64,000 nucleotides of DNA from Aequorivita antarctica (GTDB lineage: Bacteria > Bacteroidota > Bacteroidia > Flavobacteriales > Flavobacteriaceae). The notes under the pieces are model-generated. The model did no database searches, was not told the DNA's origin, and saw nothing but the letters and a program-made list of their open reading frames with translations. The stretch spans positions 310,001 to 374,000 of the forward strand of contig NZ_VORT01000002.1 of the NCBI RefSeq assembly GCF_007997155.1, given 5' to 3'. The position numbers were made by a program, and so were the translations under genes. This document shows positions 52,789 through 62,411 of this stretch, in pieces. Position 1 is the first letter of the stretch, and every line of letters begins with the position of its first letter.

Positions 52789-54195
52789 TTATAAATTTTT
52801 TGTTTTTACCATTTGTGCCATTAGTTCTGCTTCTGTTACTAATTTGCCATTGGCGTAAGCGTTTCCTTGCATATGAACAATCCCACGGCGAATGGGAGAT
52901 ATTAGTTCTAATTTAAAAATAAGGGTATCTCCAGGATTTACTTGTTGCTTGAACTTTACATTGTTTATTTTCATAAAAAAAGTAAGATAGTTCTCAGGAT
53001 CCGGAACCGTGCTCAATGCCAGTATTCCTCCCGTTTGTGCCATTGCTTCAACTATTAAAACTCCAGGCATTACAGGTGTTCCCGGAAAGTGACCAACAAA
53101 GAATGGCTCATTCATTGTCACGTTTTTAAGGCCTACCACACTGGTGTCTGTCATTTCCATAATTTTATCTACCAACAAAAACGGCGGCCTGTGTGGAAGC
53201 ATTGCCATTATTTGGTTCACATCTTTTACAGGTGGTTGGTTAATATCAAATTTTGGAATGTTATTTCGAGCTTCCAGTTTTATAATTTTCGAAAGTTTTT
53301 TTGCAAACTGGGTGTTTACATGATGGCCTGGCTTGTTGGCGATCACTTTTCCCCGAATGCGAGTACCCACCAAGGCCAAATCGCCAATCACATCTAAGAG
53401 TTTGTGTCTGGCGGCTTCATTGGGATAATGCAAGGTAAGGTTGTCTAAAATTCCGTTTGGTTTTACCGAAATTGAATCTTTGCCGAAAGCGGTGCGAAGC
53501 TTGTCCATTGTGCTTGGAGAGAGTTCTTTGTCCACATAAACTATTGCATTGTTTAAATCGCCACCTTTAATAAGGCCGTTTTCAAGCAACATTTCTATTT
53601 CGTGAAGAAAGCTGAAAGTTCTTGCATTCGCAATTTCATTTTTAAACTCCGAAATGTGTTTAAGGGAAGCATTCTGGGTACCCAAAACTTTAGTGCCAAA
53701 GTCAACCATTGTGGTTACCTGGTACTCGTCAGCGGGCATTACTATTATCTCGCTTCCCGTTTCTTCGTCTAAATAGGAAATTACCTCCTTCACCACATAT
53801 TCCTCTCTAGGAGCATCTTGCTCCACTACCCCAGCCTTTTCAACTGCTTCCACAAAAAACTTTGAGGAACCGTCCATAATTGGTGGTTCGGAAGCGTTGA
53901 GTTCCATAATGCAGTTATCTACTTCAAGACCTACCAAAGCAGCAAGAACGTGTTCCGAAGTTTGAATTTTAACACCGCGCTTTTCAAGGTTTGTACCGCG
54001 TTGGGTGTTCACTACATAGTTGGCATCTGCCTCAATTACGGGATGTCCCTCCAAATCGATTCTCACGAATGTATATCCGTGATTTTCAGGTGCTGGTTTA
54101 AACGTTATCGTAACTTCTTTGCCAGTATGCAATCCCACTCCCGTAAGGGAAATTTCCTTACCAATGGTGCGCTGTTTTACAACACTTTCATTCAT
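52789..54195 (-). CDS. lpxC/fabZ: Bifunctional UDP-3-O-acyl-GlcNAc deacetylase/3-hydroxyacyl-ACP dehydratase
   Basis: 468 residues from [12 protein letters not shown] at 54195; a Met six codons earlier (54213) is possible. LpxC part: [17 protein letters not shown] and [14 protein letters not shown] with the zinc His/Asp. FabZ part (~325-460): [22 protein letters not shown]. This fusion is diagnostic of Bacteroidota. Start overlaps the lpxD stop by 8 bases (ATGAATGA). Confidence 0.95.
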   Translation of the reverse strand: MNESVVKQRTIGKEISLTGVGLHTGKEVTITFKPAPENHGYTFVRIDLEGHPVIEADANYVVNTQRGTNLEKRGVKIQTSEHVLAALVGLEVDNCIMELNASEPPIMDGSSKFFVEAVEKAGVVEQDAPREEYVVKEVISYLDEETGSEIIVMPADEYQVTTMVDFGTKVLGTQNASLKHISEFKNEIANARTFSFLHEIEMLLENGLIKGGDLNNAIVYVDKELSPSTMDKLRTAFGKDSISVKPNGILDNLTLHYPNEAARHKLLDVIGDLALVGTRIRGKVIANKPGHHVNTQFAKKLSKIIKLEARNNIPKFDINQPPVKDVNQIMAMLPHRPPFLLVDKIMEMTDTSVVGLKNVTMNEPFFVGHFPGTPVMPGVLIVEAMAQTGGILALSTVPDPENYLTFFMKINNVKFKQQVNPGDTLIFKLELISPIRRGIVHMQGNAYANGKLVTEAELMAQMVKTKNL

Positions 54196-55213
54196 TATCA
54201 AGTTTTTTTTCAACTGTATTAAACCTTTCCATTATTTTAGGAAGGTTTTTAAAATAAACATAACTTTTATTAAAATCACCATAACCAAATGCGGGAGAGC
54301 CCTGCAAGGTTTCGTTGTCTTTTACATTTCTTCCAATTCCGCTTTGGGCTTGTATTTTTACGTTATCGCCAATAACAATATGCCCAGCGATACCTACTTG
54401 GCCGCCAATGATACAATTCTTTCCTATTTTGGTAGAACCAGCCACCCCCGTTTGTGCTGCAATTACGGTGTTTTCACCGATAGTAACATTGTGTGCTATC
54501 TGAATTTGATTGTCGAGTTTTACCCCTTTCTTAATAAGAGTAGAGCCTAAAGTTGCTCGATCTATGGTTGTTCCGGGGCCAACATCTACATTGTCCTCCA
54601 GGATTACATTGCCCGTTTGTGGTACTTTGTGGTATTCGCCTTTTTCATTTGGTGTAAACCCAAAACCATCCGCTCCAATAACAACACCGCTGTTTATTAC
54701 ACAAGATTCGCCTATTACAGTCTCAGAATAAATTTTGGCACCCGTGAACAAGGTGGTATTATTACCAACTGTTACGTTATCGCCGATATATACATTGGGA
54801 TAAATTTTAACGTTATCACCAATTTTTACATTTTCACCTATATAAGAAAAGGCGCCTAAATATAAATTTTCACCGTATTTGGCGCTTTCAGAAACAAAAA
54901 CAGGTTTTTCAATTCCAGTCTTGTTCATCTTCACTTGGTTGTAATATTCCAACAACTGTGAAAAGGCTTTGTAAGCATTTTCTACGCGTATTAGCGTAGT
55001 CGATAATTCACTAGATGCTACAAAATCATTGTTAACAATAGTAATTGAAGCTTGGGTTGAATAAATGTAGTGAGTGTATTTGGGGTTGGCCAAAAAAGTC
55101 AGGCTGCCTTTGCGTCCTTCTTCAATTTTTGCGAGTTTTGAAACCGCTACGCTTTCATCACCATCTACGGTACCGTTCAGAATTCCTGCTATTTGGGCTG
55201 CTGTAAATTTCAT
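54188..55213 (-). CDS. lpxD: UDP-3-O-(acyl)glucosamine N-acyltransferase
   Basis: 341 residues. N-terminal uridine domain ([49 protein letters not shown]), then hexapeptides, catalytic-type His in [10 protein letters not shown]-terminal helix. First gene of the lipid A group here. Confidence 0.95.
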   Translation of the reverse strand: MKFTAAQIAGILNGTVDGDESVAVSKLAKIEEGRKGSLTFLANPKYTHYIYSTQASITIVNNDFVASSELSTTLIRVENAYKAFSQLLEYYNQVKMNKTGIEKPVFVSESAKYGENLYLGAFSYIGENVKIGDNVKIYPNVYIGDNVTVGNNTTLFTGAKIYSETVIGESCVINSGVVIGADGFGFTPNEKGEYHKVPQTGNVILEDNVDVGPGTTIDRATLGSTLIKKGVKLDNQIQIAHNVTIGENTVIAAQTGVAGSTKIGKNCIIGGQVGIAGHIVIGDNVKIQAQSGIGRNVKDNETLQGSPAFGYGDFNKSYVYFKNLPKIMERFNTVEKKLDNE

Positions 55214-55425
55214 CTGTCTATCCTATTTTGTTTTTTTAAAGACAGATGGAACAACCTTAATAAAGGGTTCACTGTATGTTTAAAAATTAAGCATGGATGT
55301 TTCATTGGGCGTGTTGGTTATCTTTGACCAAATTGCATAAAAAGCGCAACCGCAAATTAGTGTTTTTTATATGAATTGAACATTGGTCGTTAGTTTTCAT
55401 TGTTGCAAAAATAGAAAAAAAGGAC

Positions 55426-56670
55426 TTAGCCTCGATAGCTGTGGGTATTGTTTTTTGGATAGCACATATAGTATTTCACTACAGACTTTGAAAGTGCTTC
55501 CAAATTGAGCTGGTCGCTAGCTTTTGCCACATCTATAATTTTCCCGTTTTGCTTCAGTAAATTTATGGTATCTTTTTCCATGCTGTAGGCTTGGTTTTCA
55601 AGCTTTCCGGCAAAAACAAAAAAGGAAGCTTCTTCTTCTGAAATATTAAATGTTTCAATAAGATATTTTCGTTTTTCCTTTATTTTTTGAATTGGAAAAG
55701 GCTGTGATTTCACTTTTACTTTTAATAAATCTCTATTCAGAAGCATTTTGGAAAGATTATTTAAAACAAAATCATCGCTTCCTACCCACATCTTCATTGC
55801 TGAAATAATATCATAATCGTCCAGTTTTGAAAAAGTATTGAGCACTTCTTCTGAAAAATCATCCAAGCTTATATTATTATTTAGAAAAAATTTTAAAGCT
55901 TTGCTTGCAGGAAGATCAACCCCTTGTGCTGAAAGTTGCTTGGCACGTTTCAAAACTCGAACCAATAACTGTTCGGCTACAATTCCAGTTTTGTGAAGAT
56001 AGACTTGCCAATACATTAAGCGACGGGCAACGAGAAAATTCTCAACCGAATATATTCCCTTCTCCTCTACCACCAATTCATCATTTTTCACATTCAGCAT
56101 TGCTATTAGGCGCTGCGCGTTTACGGTACCTTCTGGCACACCAGTGTAAAAACTATCTCGTTTTAAATAATCTAAACGATCCATGTCCAACTGACCAGAA
56201 ACCAATTGATGAAAAAATTTCCGAGGATGAGCATCCTTGAATATCTGTATAGCAAGCGTTAATTGCTTGTTAAACTTCTCGTTCAACGCTTCCATAAAAA
56301 GAAGAGAAATATGCTCGTGGCTAATGTTTTCAACGATGCTATTCTCCATAGCATGTGAAAAAGGGCCATGACCAATATCGTGCAAAAGGATGGCAATATA
56401 AAGTGCTTCTTCTTCCTCTTCTGAAATCTCAATTCCTTTTGATTGAAGCACTTGCACTGCTTTTTGCATTAAAAACATAGCGCCCAGCGCATGATGAAAA
56501 CGGGTGTGATGCGCGCCCGGATAAACAATATATGAAAAGCCCATTTGCGAAATCCGACGAAGCCTTTGGAAGTATTTATGCTCCATCAAATCGAAAACCA
56601 GCTTGTTGGGTATGGTAATAAAACCATATATGGGATCGTTAATGATTTTAAGCTTTGGAAGTGTTTTCAA
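55426..56670 (-). CDS. HD-domain phosphohydrolase (dNTPase-like)
   Basis: 414 residues. HD residues in RFHHALGAMFLM and LHDIGHGPFSHAMEN, later FHQLVSGQLDMDRLDYLKRD. SAMHD1/YpgQ-like architecture. Divergent from porX. Function probably nucleotide triphosphohydrolase. Confidence 0.88.
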   Translation of the reverse strand: MKTLPKLKIINDPIYGFITIPNKLVFDLMEHKYFQRLRRISQMGFSYIVYPGAHHTRFHHALGAMFLMQKAVQVLQSKGIEISEEEEEALYIAILLHDIGHGPFSHAMENSIVENISHEHISLLFMEALNEKFNKQLTLAIQIFKDAHPRKFFHQLVSGQLDMDRLDYLKRDSFYTGVPEGTVNAQRLIAMLNVKNDELVVEEKGIYSVENFLVARRLMYWQVYLHKTGIVAEQLLVRVLKRAKQLSAQGVDLPASKALKFFLNNNISLDDFSEEVLNTFSKLDDYDIISAMKMWVGSDDFVLNNLSKMLLNRDLLKVKVKSQPFPIQKIKEKRKYLIETFNISEEEASFFVFAGKLENQAYSMEKDTINLLKQNGKIIDVAKASDQLNLEALSKSVVKYYMCYPKNNTHSYRG

Positions 56671-56824
56671 ACTTTAACTTTAAATTAATAGCTGCGGCGG
56701 TTTTTTGAACCAATTCAGGGCTATTTTTGAAGGGAATTCTTCAAAGCAACTAGAATTATTCACAAATTGAATTTAATGATACTCCTACGCTAAAGTTTCG
56801 GAGTAATAAGACAAATATACATAT

Positions 56825-58375
56825 ATGAGCGACATAAAAGTACTATGGGTAGATGACGAGATAGATTTGCTTAAACCACACATTCTTTTTCTTGAAAGCA
56901 GAAATTACAAAGTGACTACCGCACAGAGCGGTACCGATGCCTTGGAAGAAATAAAAAAGGAAACATTCGATATTGTTTTTTTAGATGAAAACATGCCAGG
57001 ACTCTCTGGACTTGAAACACTGGCGGAAATCAAGGAGCAACAAGCTTCCATTCCAGTGGTGATGATCACGAAAAGCGAAGAAGAATATATCATGGAAGAA
57101 GCTATCGGTTCCAAAATAGCCGATTACTTAATAAAACCCGTGAACCCCCACCAAATCCTTCTGAGCTTAAAAAAGAATTTGGACCACAGCAGATTGGTTT
57201 CAGAAAAAACAACTTCAAACTATCAACAGGAATTCAGAAAAATAGCAATGGATCTTTCCATGGTGAACAGTTTTGAAGAATGGAAAGACCTTTATCAAAA
57301 ATTAGTTTACTGGGAATTGGAACTTGAAAACATTGAGGATTCTGGAATGTTTGAAATTTTGGAATCGCAAAAAACAGAGGCCAATAATCAGTTCTGTAAA
57401 TTTATTGACAAAAATTACCCAAAATGGTTTGAAGATCCAAGCGAGGCTCCCACAATGTCTCATACGTTATTCAAAGAAAAAATACAGCCACATTTACAGC
57501 AAGGAACACCTACTCTATTAGTGGTTGTGGACAATTTAAGATTTGATCAATGGAAAGCTTTTGAGCCAACGATTGCAAATATTTATAAAAAAACCAACGA
57601 AGATCTTTTCTGCAGTATTTTGCCCACAGCTACCCAATATGCTCGAAATGCTATTTTTTCTGGCCTTATGCCAAGTGATATGGAAAAATTACATCCCGAC
57701 CTTTGGCTGAACGATACTGAGGAAGGCGGGAAAAACATGAAAGAAGAAGAGTTTTTGGCCGCCCAGCTAAAACGCCTCGGTTTATCATTAAATTGGAGTT
57801 ATCATAAAATTTCAAGTTTAAAGCAAGGAAAAAAACTTGTAGAAAACTTCAAAAGCCATAAAGACGAAGATTTAACTGTAGTGGTCTATAACTTTGTGGA
57901 TATGCTGTCCCACTCAAAAACTGAAATGGAGGTTATTAAGGAATTGGCTTCCACAGATAAATCATACCGCTCCTTAACTCAAAGCTGGTTTAAAAACTCG
58001 CCACTGCTAGAGGTTATTCAACAAGCTGCACGATTGGGTTTCAAGCTTATAATCACTACAGATCACGGAACCATTAATGTAAAAAACCCTTCAAAAGTAA
58101 TCGGCGATAAAAACACCAGTCTTAATCTTCGTTACAAAACAGGGAAGAGTTTAACGTATGAAGACAAAGAGGTTTTGGCGGCTAAAGACCCTAAGTCCAT
58201 TTGTTTACCTACGATTAATATGAGTAGTTCATTTATATTTGCCAAGAGTGATTATTTCTTTGCATACCCAAACAACTATAATCATTATGTAAGTTATTAC
58301 AGAAACACCTACCAGCACGGGGGAGTTTCTTTGGAAGAAATGATAATTCCTTTTGCAGTCTTAACACCAAGATAA
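56825..58375 (+). CDS. porX: Type IX secretion system response regulator/PglZ phosphodiesterase
   Basis: 516 residues. Receiver domain 1-120 with Asp54 (VFLDENMPG), Thr82 and Lys104, VDDE acid pocket. Residues ~160-516 form a PglZ domain with alkaline-phosphatase-like metal sites (LVVVDNLRFDQWKAF, ITTDHGTINVKNP). PorX with PorY/SigP regulates T9SS in Porphyromonas and relatives; no kinase or T9SS genes are adjacent here. tsaE follows 87 bases on, the conserved Flavobacteria order. Confidence 0.93.
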   Translation: MSDIKVLWVDDEIDLLKPHILFLESRNYKVTTAQSGTDALEEIKKETFDIVFLDENMPGLSGLETLAEIKEQQASIPVVMITKSEEEYIMEEAIGSKIADYLIKPVNPHQILLSLKKNLDHSRLVSEKTTSNYQQEFRKIAMDLSMVNSFEEWKDLYQKLVYWELELENIEDSGMFEILESQKTEANNQFCKFIDKNYPKWFEDPSEAPTMSHTLFKEKIQPHLQQGTPTLLVVVDNLRFDQWKAFEPTIANIYKKTNEDLFCSILPTATQYARNAIFSGLMPSDMEKLHPDLWLNDTEEGGKNMKEEEFLAAQLKRLGLSLNWSYHKISSLKQGKKLVENFKSHKDEDLTVVVYNFVDMLSHSKTEMEVIKELASTDKSYRSLTQSWFKNSPLLEVIQQAARLGFKLIITTDHGTINVKNPSKVIGDKNTSLNLRYKTGKSLTYEDKEVLAAKDPKSICLPTINMSSSFIFAKSDYFFAYPNNYNHYVSYYRNTYQHGGVSLEEMIIPFAVLTPR

Positions 58376-58462
58376 AACTTCATTTCGTTTTATTAATTTT
58401 GTCATTTGTTCAATAAATGCTGATTTTATTGATATATTTTTTATATTCGTTCCGTTTTTTAA

Positions 58463-58876
58463 ATGGAAATAACATACACCCAAAACGAAATTTCCGAAGT
58501 TGCTGAACAAATCCTGACAGCATCAGCATCAAATATATTCCTACTTTATGGAGAAATGGGGGTAGGCAAAACCACACTCATTAAGGAAATTGTAAGGCAA
58601 CTTGGGGTTCTTGAATTATCTGGAAGCCCTTCCTTTTCAATTGTAAATGAATATGAGGCTAAAGATGGTGTAGTGTACCACTTTGATTTTTATAGAATTA
58701 CTAATATAGAGGAAGCTTATGATATTGGAGTGGAAGATTATTTTTACAGTGGAAATTTTATTTTTATAGAATGGCCTGAGAAAATAATCGAATTGTTACC
58801 CGAAAGTGCAAATAGCATATATATTATAAAAAATAATAACGGAAGTAGAACCTTAAAATTAATGCCCGTGAAGTAA
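58463..58876 (+). CDS. tsaE: tRNA threonylcarbamoyladenosine biosynthesis ATPase
   Basis: 137 residues. Walker A LYGEMGVGKTTL (29-40), SPSFSIVNEY, and IEWPEKI motif. Works with TsaB/C/D. Confidence 0.92.
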   Translation: MEITYTQNEISEVAEQILTASASNIFLLYGEMGVGKTTLIKEIVRQLGVLELSGSPSFSIVNEYEAKDGVVYHFDFYRITNIEEAYDIGVEDYFYSGNFIFIEWPEKIIELLPESANSIYIIKNNNGSRTLKLMPVK

Positions 58877-59015
58877 AATTGCAGCGAGACATACCTGTTT
58901 ATAAATTTATTCTTAATCGTTTGCCCCAAATCGCAATAATTATAGAGAAGGGACTTTATTACCAAAAAATTTATAAATATATAATAATAATAATTAATAT
59001 ACTTTTCAATTTTCG

Positions 59016-59023
59016 CAGTAGGT
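59016..59023 (+). promoter_or_regulatory. -7 box TAGGTTTG of the first lipoprotein/membrane pair
   Basis: Matches TAnnTTTG 43 bases before the lipoprotein ATG. The following segment ATATTAACCTCACAAAA-CTTAT...ATGAAAA is nearly identical to that before the second pair at 60006. Confidence 0.5.
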
Positions 59024-59058
59024 TTGGTGTAATATTAACCTCACAAAACTTATTTATT

Positions 59059-59199
59059 ATGAAAACAGTAAAGTACTTATTTATCGCAGCAATTTTTTCA
59101 TTAGGAACTTTAGCTTCTTGTACCCCAGAAAGCATCCAGGATGAACAAACACCCCAACAGATCAACAAAGCGGACATCATCGTACCTCGTAACGGGTAG
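59059..59199 (+). CDS. 46-residue lipoprotein, copy 1
   Basis: MKTVKYLFIAAIFSLGTLASC with lipobox LASC (Cys21), then TPESIQDEQTPQQINKADII. Very like copy 2 at 60045 (same length, same CTPExIQDEQTPQQI core). Its 3' 59 bases overlap the next gene in a different frame. A longer in-frame opening from 58879 is not preferred because the ATG at 59059 begins a proper signal peptide. Small CTP.. lipoproteins in this genomic position are common in Flavobacteriaceae. Function unknown. Confidence 0.75.
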   Translation: MKTVKYLFIAAIFSLGTLASCTPESIQDEQTPQQINKADIIVPRNG

Positions 59200-59653
59200 T
59201 ATTATAGCTCTTATTATAGCGGCTACGCCCTATATATTTTATTCTTATGAAAGTTTCCCAAAAGAACAGACTTGGGAAACTTTCTTTTTTACCTATCATT
59301 CCAATTGGTACAAGATGGTGTATGTGTCCGTATGGACAATGATGGGGAAATTCGTTCCCTTATTACTGCTCATTATCTGGTTTATTACATGTAAACATTG
59401 GTGGTACCATGTTATTTTGATACCTATCGGAATGTTTGCCTTTCAGCTTTTCAGTGTAATAAATGACGATGCTAGTTTTGTAGACGAGGTTGAAATCTGG
59501 TGGCTTTTCCCTATAATGTTGGTTATTATTCCGTTGGTTTATCTCATAAGAGCCCAGCTATCAAACAAATTGTTGGGCAAAGATTTAAAAAGTTTTGAAG
59601 AAGATTTGGTAACCAAAAAGAACCTTTGGCAACAGATCAAAGATCTTTTTTGA
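59141..59653 (+). CDS. Four-helix membrane protein, copy 1
   Basis: 170 residues. TM helices near 15-36, 66-84, 90-110 and 124-142, with WETFFFTYHSNWYK between the first two and TCKHWW after the second; charged C-terminal KSFEEDLVTKKNLWQQIKDLF. No named family was recognised. It starts inside copy 1 of the lipoprotein gene (59-base overlap). Paralogue of copy 2: shared ATPYIFYSYESF/ACTPLIYYAYESF, FFTCKHWW, SFEE.L...WQQI.DLF. Confidence 0.8.
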   Translation: MNKHPNRSTKRTSSYLVTGSIIALIIAATPYIFYSYESFPKEQTWETFFFTYHSNWYKMVYVSVWTMMGKFVPLLLLIIWFITCKHWWYHVILIPIGMFAFQLFSVINDDASFVDEVEIWWLFPIMLVIIPLVYLIRAQLSNKLLGKDLKSFEEDLVTKKNLWQQIKDLF

Positions 59654-59891
59654 TTCACCGCTTTTATTCAATATCAAATTTAATATGTACCTTAGTGCGT
59701 TGTTATTTTTGTGAAATAACAATTTATAAATTACAACTGCTGTCACAAAAAAATGATATTATATCATAAATTCCTTGAGATAGCATTAAATAAAAACCTC
59801 AAAACTAACTAAGATACTAACTAAAAAACTAGAAGCAAATCAACCAATAATTGCCGGTGAAATAAAAAATATAATTACTGCGTTATTTGAA

Positions 59892-59909
59892 GTGTTAAGG
59901 TTTTAACAC
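59892..59909. repeat. Perfect 7-bp inverted repeat
   Basis: GTGTTAA-GGTT-TTAACAC; operator-like, not followed by a T-run. Unassigned. Confidence 0.45.
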
Positions 59910-59972
59910 CAATTTGAAGATTAGAATGCATTTCAAAGCATTTTATTGCAGAATAACCTGTAAAGATACCAT

Positions 59973-60000
59973 AAACTTAATTATTATGTTTAAGTTTTTT
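59973..60000 (+). terminator. Hairpin AAACTTAA/TTAAGTTT with T-run
   Basis: Perfect 8-bp stem, 9-base loop, then TTT. Positioned upstream of the second promoter box, so it could end copy 1 transcripts. AT-rich, weak. Confidence 0.45.
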
Positions 60001-60005
60001 GATTG

Positions 60006-60013
60006 TAAGTTTG
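60006..60013 (+). promoter_or_regulatory. -7 box TAAGTTTG of the second pair
   Basis: TAnnTTTG match 39 bases before copy 2 ATG; shares the flanking ATATTAACCTCACAAAA word with copy 1. Confidence 0.5.
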
Positions 60014-60044
60014 GACCATATTAACCTCACAAAAACTTATTATT

Positions 60045-60185
60045 ATGAAAAACCTAAAACTTATTATCGTAGCCGCAATTTTTGCCGCAGGACTTTTTGC
60101 TTCTTGCACCCCAGAAGGAATCCAAGATGAACAAACCCCACAACAAATCGACGTCAGGACGGTTTCAGTTCCGCCAGCCGGATAA
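60045..60185 (+). CDS. 46-residue lipoprotein, copy 2
   Basis: MKNLKLIIVAAIFAAGLFASC with lipobox FASC (Cys21), then TPEGIQDEQTPQQIDVRTVS. Same length as copy 1. Overlaps the following membrane gene by exactly 59 bases in the same relative frame as copy 1. Not detectable at a 60-codon length cutoff. Confidence 0.78.
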   Translation: MKNLKLIIVAAIFAAGLFASCTPEGIQDEQTPQQIDVRTVSVPPAG

Positions 60186-60660
60186 AAAAAGCCTTATACA
60201 GGGAGGCATTATCGTTTTTATAATGGCTTGCACTCCTTTAATATACTATGCATATGAAAGTTTCTCAAGCGATACTCAAGTTTGGGAAACTTCTTTTTTT
60301 ACCTTCACAACAAAATACCCTTCTCTTTATCAATACGCATGGTTTTTAACCGGTAAGGTTATTCCCGTAATTTTATTGCTTATATGGTTTTTTACATGTA
60401 AACACTGGTGGCACTGGATAATTCTCGTTCCTCTGTCCATGTATGTTTTTCAATTATTCAATATTTTAAAGCAAAATTTAAATGCTGATGAAGTTGAAAT
60501 AATATATGTAATACCAGTAATGATGGTAGTTATTCCATCTGTTTATTTGATTCGCGCCAAACTTTTCAGCCAAATGAGAGCAGACGACCTAAAGTCCTTT
60601 GAAGAGGAACTTCTCCAAAGAAGAACTTTTTGGCAACAAATAAGAGACCTGTTTCGGTAA
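60127..60660 (+). CDS. Four-helix membrane protein, copy 2
   Basis: 177 residues from ATG 60127 (MNKPHNKST); an upstream in-frame ATG (60082) lies deeper inside the lipoprotein gene and is not preferred. Same topology and motifs as copy 1 (ACTPLIYYAYESF, VWETSFFT, FFTCKHWWHW, KSFEEELLQRRTFWQQIRDLF). ald follows 63 bases on, across an inverted repeat CCGTA/TACGG at 60691-60706. Confidence 0.82.
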   Translation: MNKPHNKSTSGRFQFRQPDKKSLIQGGIIVFIMACTPLIYYAYESFSSDTQVWETSFFTFTTKYPSLYQYAWFLTGKVIPVILLLIWFFTCKHWWHWIILVPLSMYVFQLFNILKQNLNADEVEIIYVIPVMMVVIPSVYLIRAKLFSQMRADDLKSFEEELLQRRTFWQQIRDLFR

Positions 60661-60723
60661 TTTTTAACTTGATTAAATATTAAAATTATTCCGTAAATTG
60701 ATACGGTCAAGCAAGTTTAAACT

Positions 60724-61923
60724 ATGCCAAAACCAAAAACACCTTTCACAATTGCACAACTGCTTCCTCAAGAAGAAACCCTTGAAATAGCAAAACAAAG
60801 AGGAGAACTATATATAGGTATTCCCAAAGAAACCTATTTCCAGGAAAAACGAATTTGTCTTACTCCAGATGCGGTTAATGCCATTGTGAGCAATGGCCAC
60901 AGGGTTTTAATTGAAAAAGGAGCCGGAAATGAAGCAGGGTTTTCAGACCAAGATTACTCAGAAGCCGGCGCACAATTGACTGAGGATACAAAAAAAGTAT
61001 TTGGCTGCCCAATGGTCCTAAAAGTAGAGCCCCCTACCCTGGAAGAATTGGAAATAATTAAACCAAAAACAGTACTCATTTCGGCACTTCAATTAAAAAC
61101 CAGGCAAAAATCTTACTTTGATGCGCTCTCAAAAAAGAAAATTACCGCTCTTGCTTTTGAGTTTATCAAAGACGAAGATCACAGTTATCCTGCCGTTAAG
61201 GCTTTAAGCGAAATTGCGGGAACGGCCTCTGTACTGATTGCTGCAGAGTTAATGGTTAATGCAAAAAAGGGAAATGGCCTTCTTTTTGGAAATATTAGTG
61301 GCGTCCCTCCTATTGAAGTTGTTGTAATTGGTGCAGGGACTGTAGGCGAATTTGCGGTTCGGTCTGCCCTTGGCTTGGGTGCAAACGTTAAAGTTTTTGA
61401 TAGCTCCATTACCAAATTAAGAACAATTCAAACGAATGTTAACCGTATTCTGTACACTTCTACTGTACAACCAAAAAATTTGATGAAAGCTCTTTTGCGC
61501 TGTGATGTTGCCATTGGCGCTGTCCGCGGGCATAATCGAGCACCCATAATCGTTACGGAAGAAATGGTGCGCAATATGAAAAAAGGAGCGGTAATTATAG
61601 ATGTTTGTGTAGATATGGGAGGTTGTTTTGAAACGACCGAAATGACCAGCCACGACAGCCCAACAATCATAAAACATGACGTGATCCATTATGGGGTACC
61701 CAATATCCCCGCGCGTTATCCCAAAACCGCCTCTATTTCAATAAGTAATATCTTCACACCCTATATTTTGGAAATTGCCGAAAGTGGCGGACTCGAAAAT
61801 GCCATTCGTTTTGATAACGGTTTAAAAAATGGGTTGTACTTTTACCGCGGAATTTTGACCAATAAGGCAGTTGCAGATTGGTTTGATATGCCTTATAGCG
61901 ATCTTAATTTATTGATTTTTTAA
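60724..61923 (+). CDS. ald: Alanine dehydrogenase
   Basis: 399 residues. AlaDH/PNT fold: GIPKETYFQEKRICLTPDAV at the start, a Rossmann segment VVVIGAGTVGEFAVRSALGLGANVKVFD, and catalytic region RAPIIVTEEMV/VIIDVCVDMGGCFET. NAD-dependent alanine-pyruvate interconversion. Conserved neighbour of porX-tsaE. Confidence 0.9.
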   Translation: MPKPKTPFTIAQLLPQEETLEIAKQRGELYIGIPKETYFQEKRICLTPDAVNAIVSNGHRVLIEKGAGNEAGFSDQDYSEAGAQLTEDTKKVFGCPMVLKVEPPTLEELEIIKPKTVLISALQLKTRQKSYFDALSKKKITALAFEFIKDEDHSYPAVKALSEIAGTASVLIAAELMVNAKKGNGLLFGNISGVPPIEVVVIGAGTVGEFAVRSALGLGANVKVFDSSITKLRTIQTNVNRILYTSTVQPKNLMKALLRCDVAIGAVRGHNRAPIIVTEEMVRNMKKGAVIIDVCVDMGGCFETTEMTSHDSPTIIKHDVIHYGVPNIPARYPKTASISISNIFTPYILEIAESGGLENAIRFDNGLKNGLYFYRGILTNKAVADWFDMPYSDLNLLIF

Positions 61924-61973
61924 GTTTTAACAAATCAAATTCCTAATTAATCAACAATCCCTAATCCCAAATA

Positions 61974-62351
61974 ATGAAGTTAGCATACCGATTGGTCTAT
62001 TTTTCAGGAGGTTTTATAGTTGGAATTGCCCTGCTGTTTTTTATTCTGAGCGGAAAAAAAACATCTTGTGCCTACGGTTTGGATGCAAGAACCCTTAAAA
62101 ACATCCGACTGAAAGAACGCGCCTTTTCTGAAAAAACACTAGCAGTTCTCCGGGAAAATCAAATGGATACCTCGGCGATTTCAACTTTATTGGAAGACGG
62201 CGATGTAGTGTTCTCTGAAAGCAATACCAATCTGGATTCCTGCAAACAATATGTTGTTGAAGGGAGAATTTTGGAAAAAAACCTGAAAATCAGAATTGAA
62301 AATTGCGACAGCTTAGCAACCGTCACCGAAGCAAACATTATTCAGAAGTAA
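61974..62351 (+). CDS. DUF4258-like membrane-anchored protein
   Basis: 125 residues. N-terminal helix (7-27), then SCAYGLDARTLKNIRLKERAFSE, DGDVVFSESNTNLDSCKQYVV and IRIENCDSLATV. The conserved Cys and CAYGxDARTLKNIR pattern match DUF4258 proteins that follow ald in Flavobacteria. Function unknown. Confidence 0.72.
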   Translation: MKLAYRLVYFSGGFIVGIALLFFILSGKKTSCAYGLDARTLKNIRLKERAFSEKTLAVLRENQMDTSAISTLLEDGDVVFSESNTNLDSCKQYVVEGRILEKNLKIRIENCDSLATVTEANIIQK

Positions 62352-62411
62352 TCGCGCTTTCACTTTAAAGTATACCCTCTAAATTTTTAAACACTTACCT
62401 TCTAAATTTCT

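Larger units (their letters stand above)
59654..60044. other. 391-base intergenic region between the two paralogous pairs
   Basis: AT-rich, no open frame recognised. Contains inverted repeat GTTATTT/AAATAAC (59702-59720), GTGTTAA/TTAACAC (59892-59909), then the hairpin terminator 59973-60000 and the copy 2 promoter box. Confidence 0.5.

Noticed and set aside
52346-52858. 170-codon plus-strand frame opposite lpxA
   Set aside because: Mirror of beta-helix codons; Cys/Ser-rich nonsense.
58879-59058. In-frame extension of the first small lipoprotein
   Set aside because: It would bury the signal peptide; AT-rich non-coding composition and promoter box inside.
59892-59909. GTGTTAA/TTAACAC as a terminator
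   Set aside because: No following T-run and no gene end nearby; kept only as an inverted repeat.
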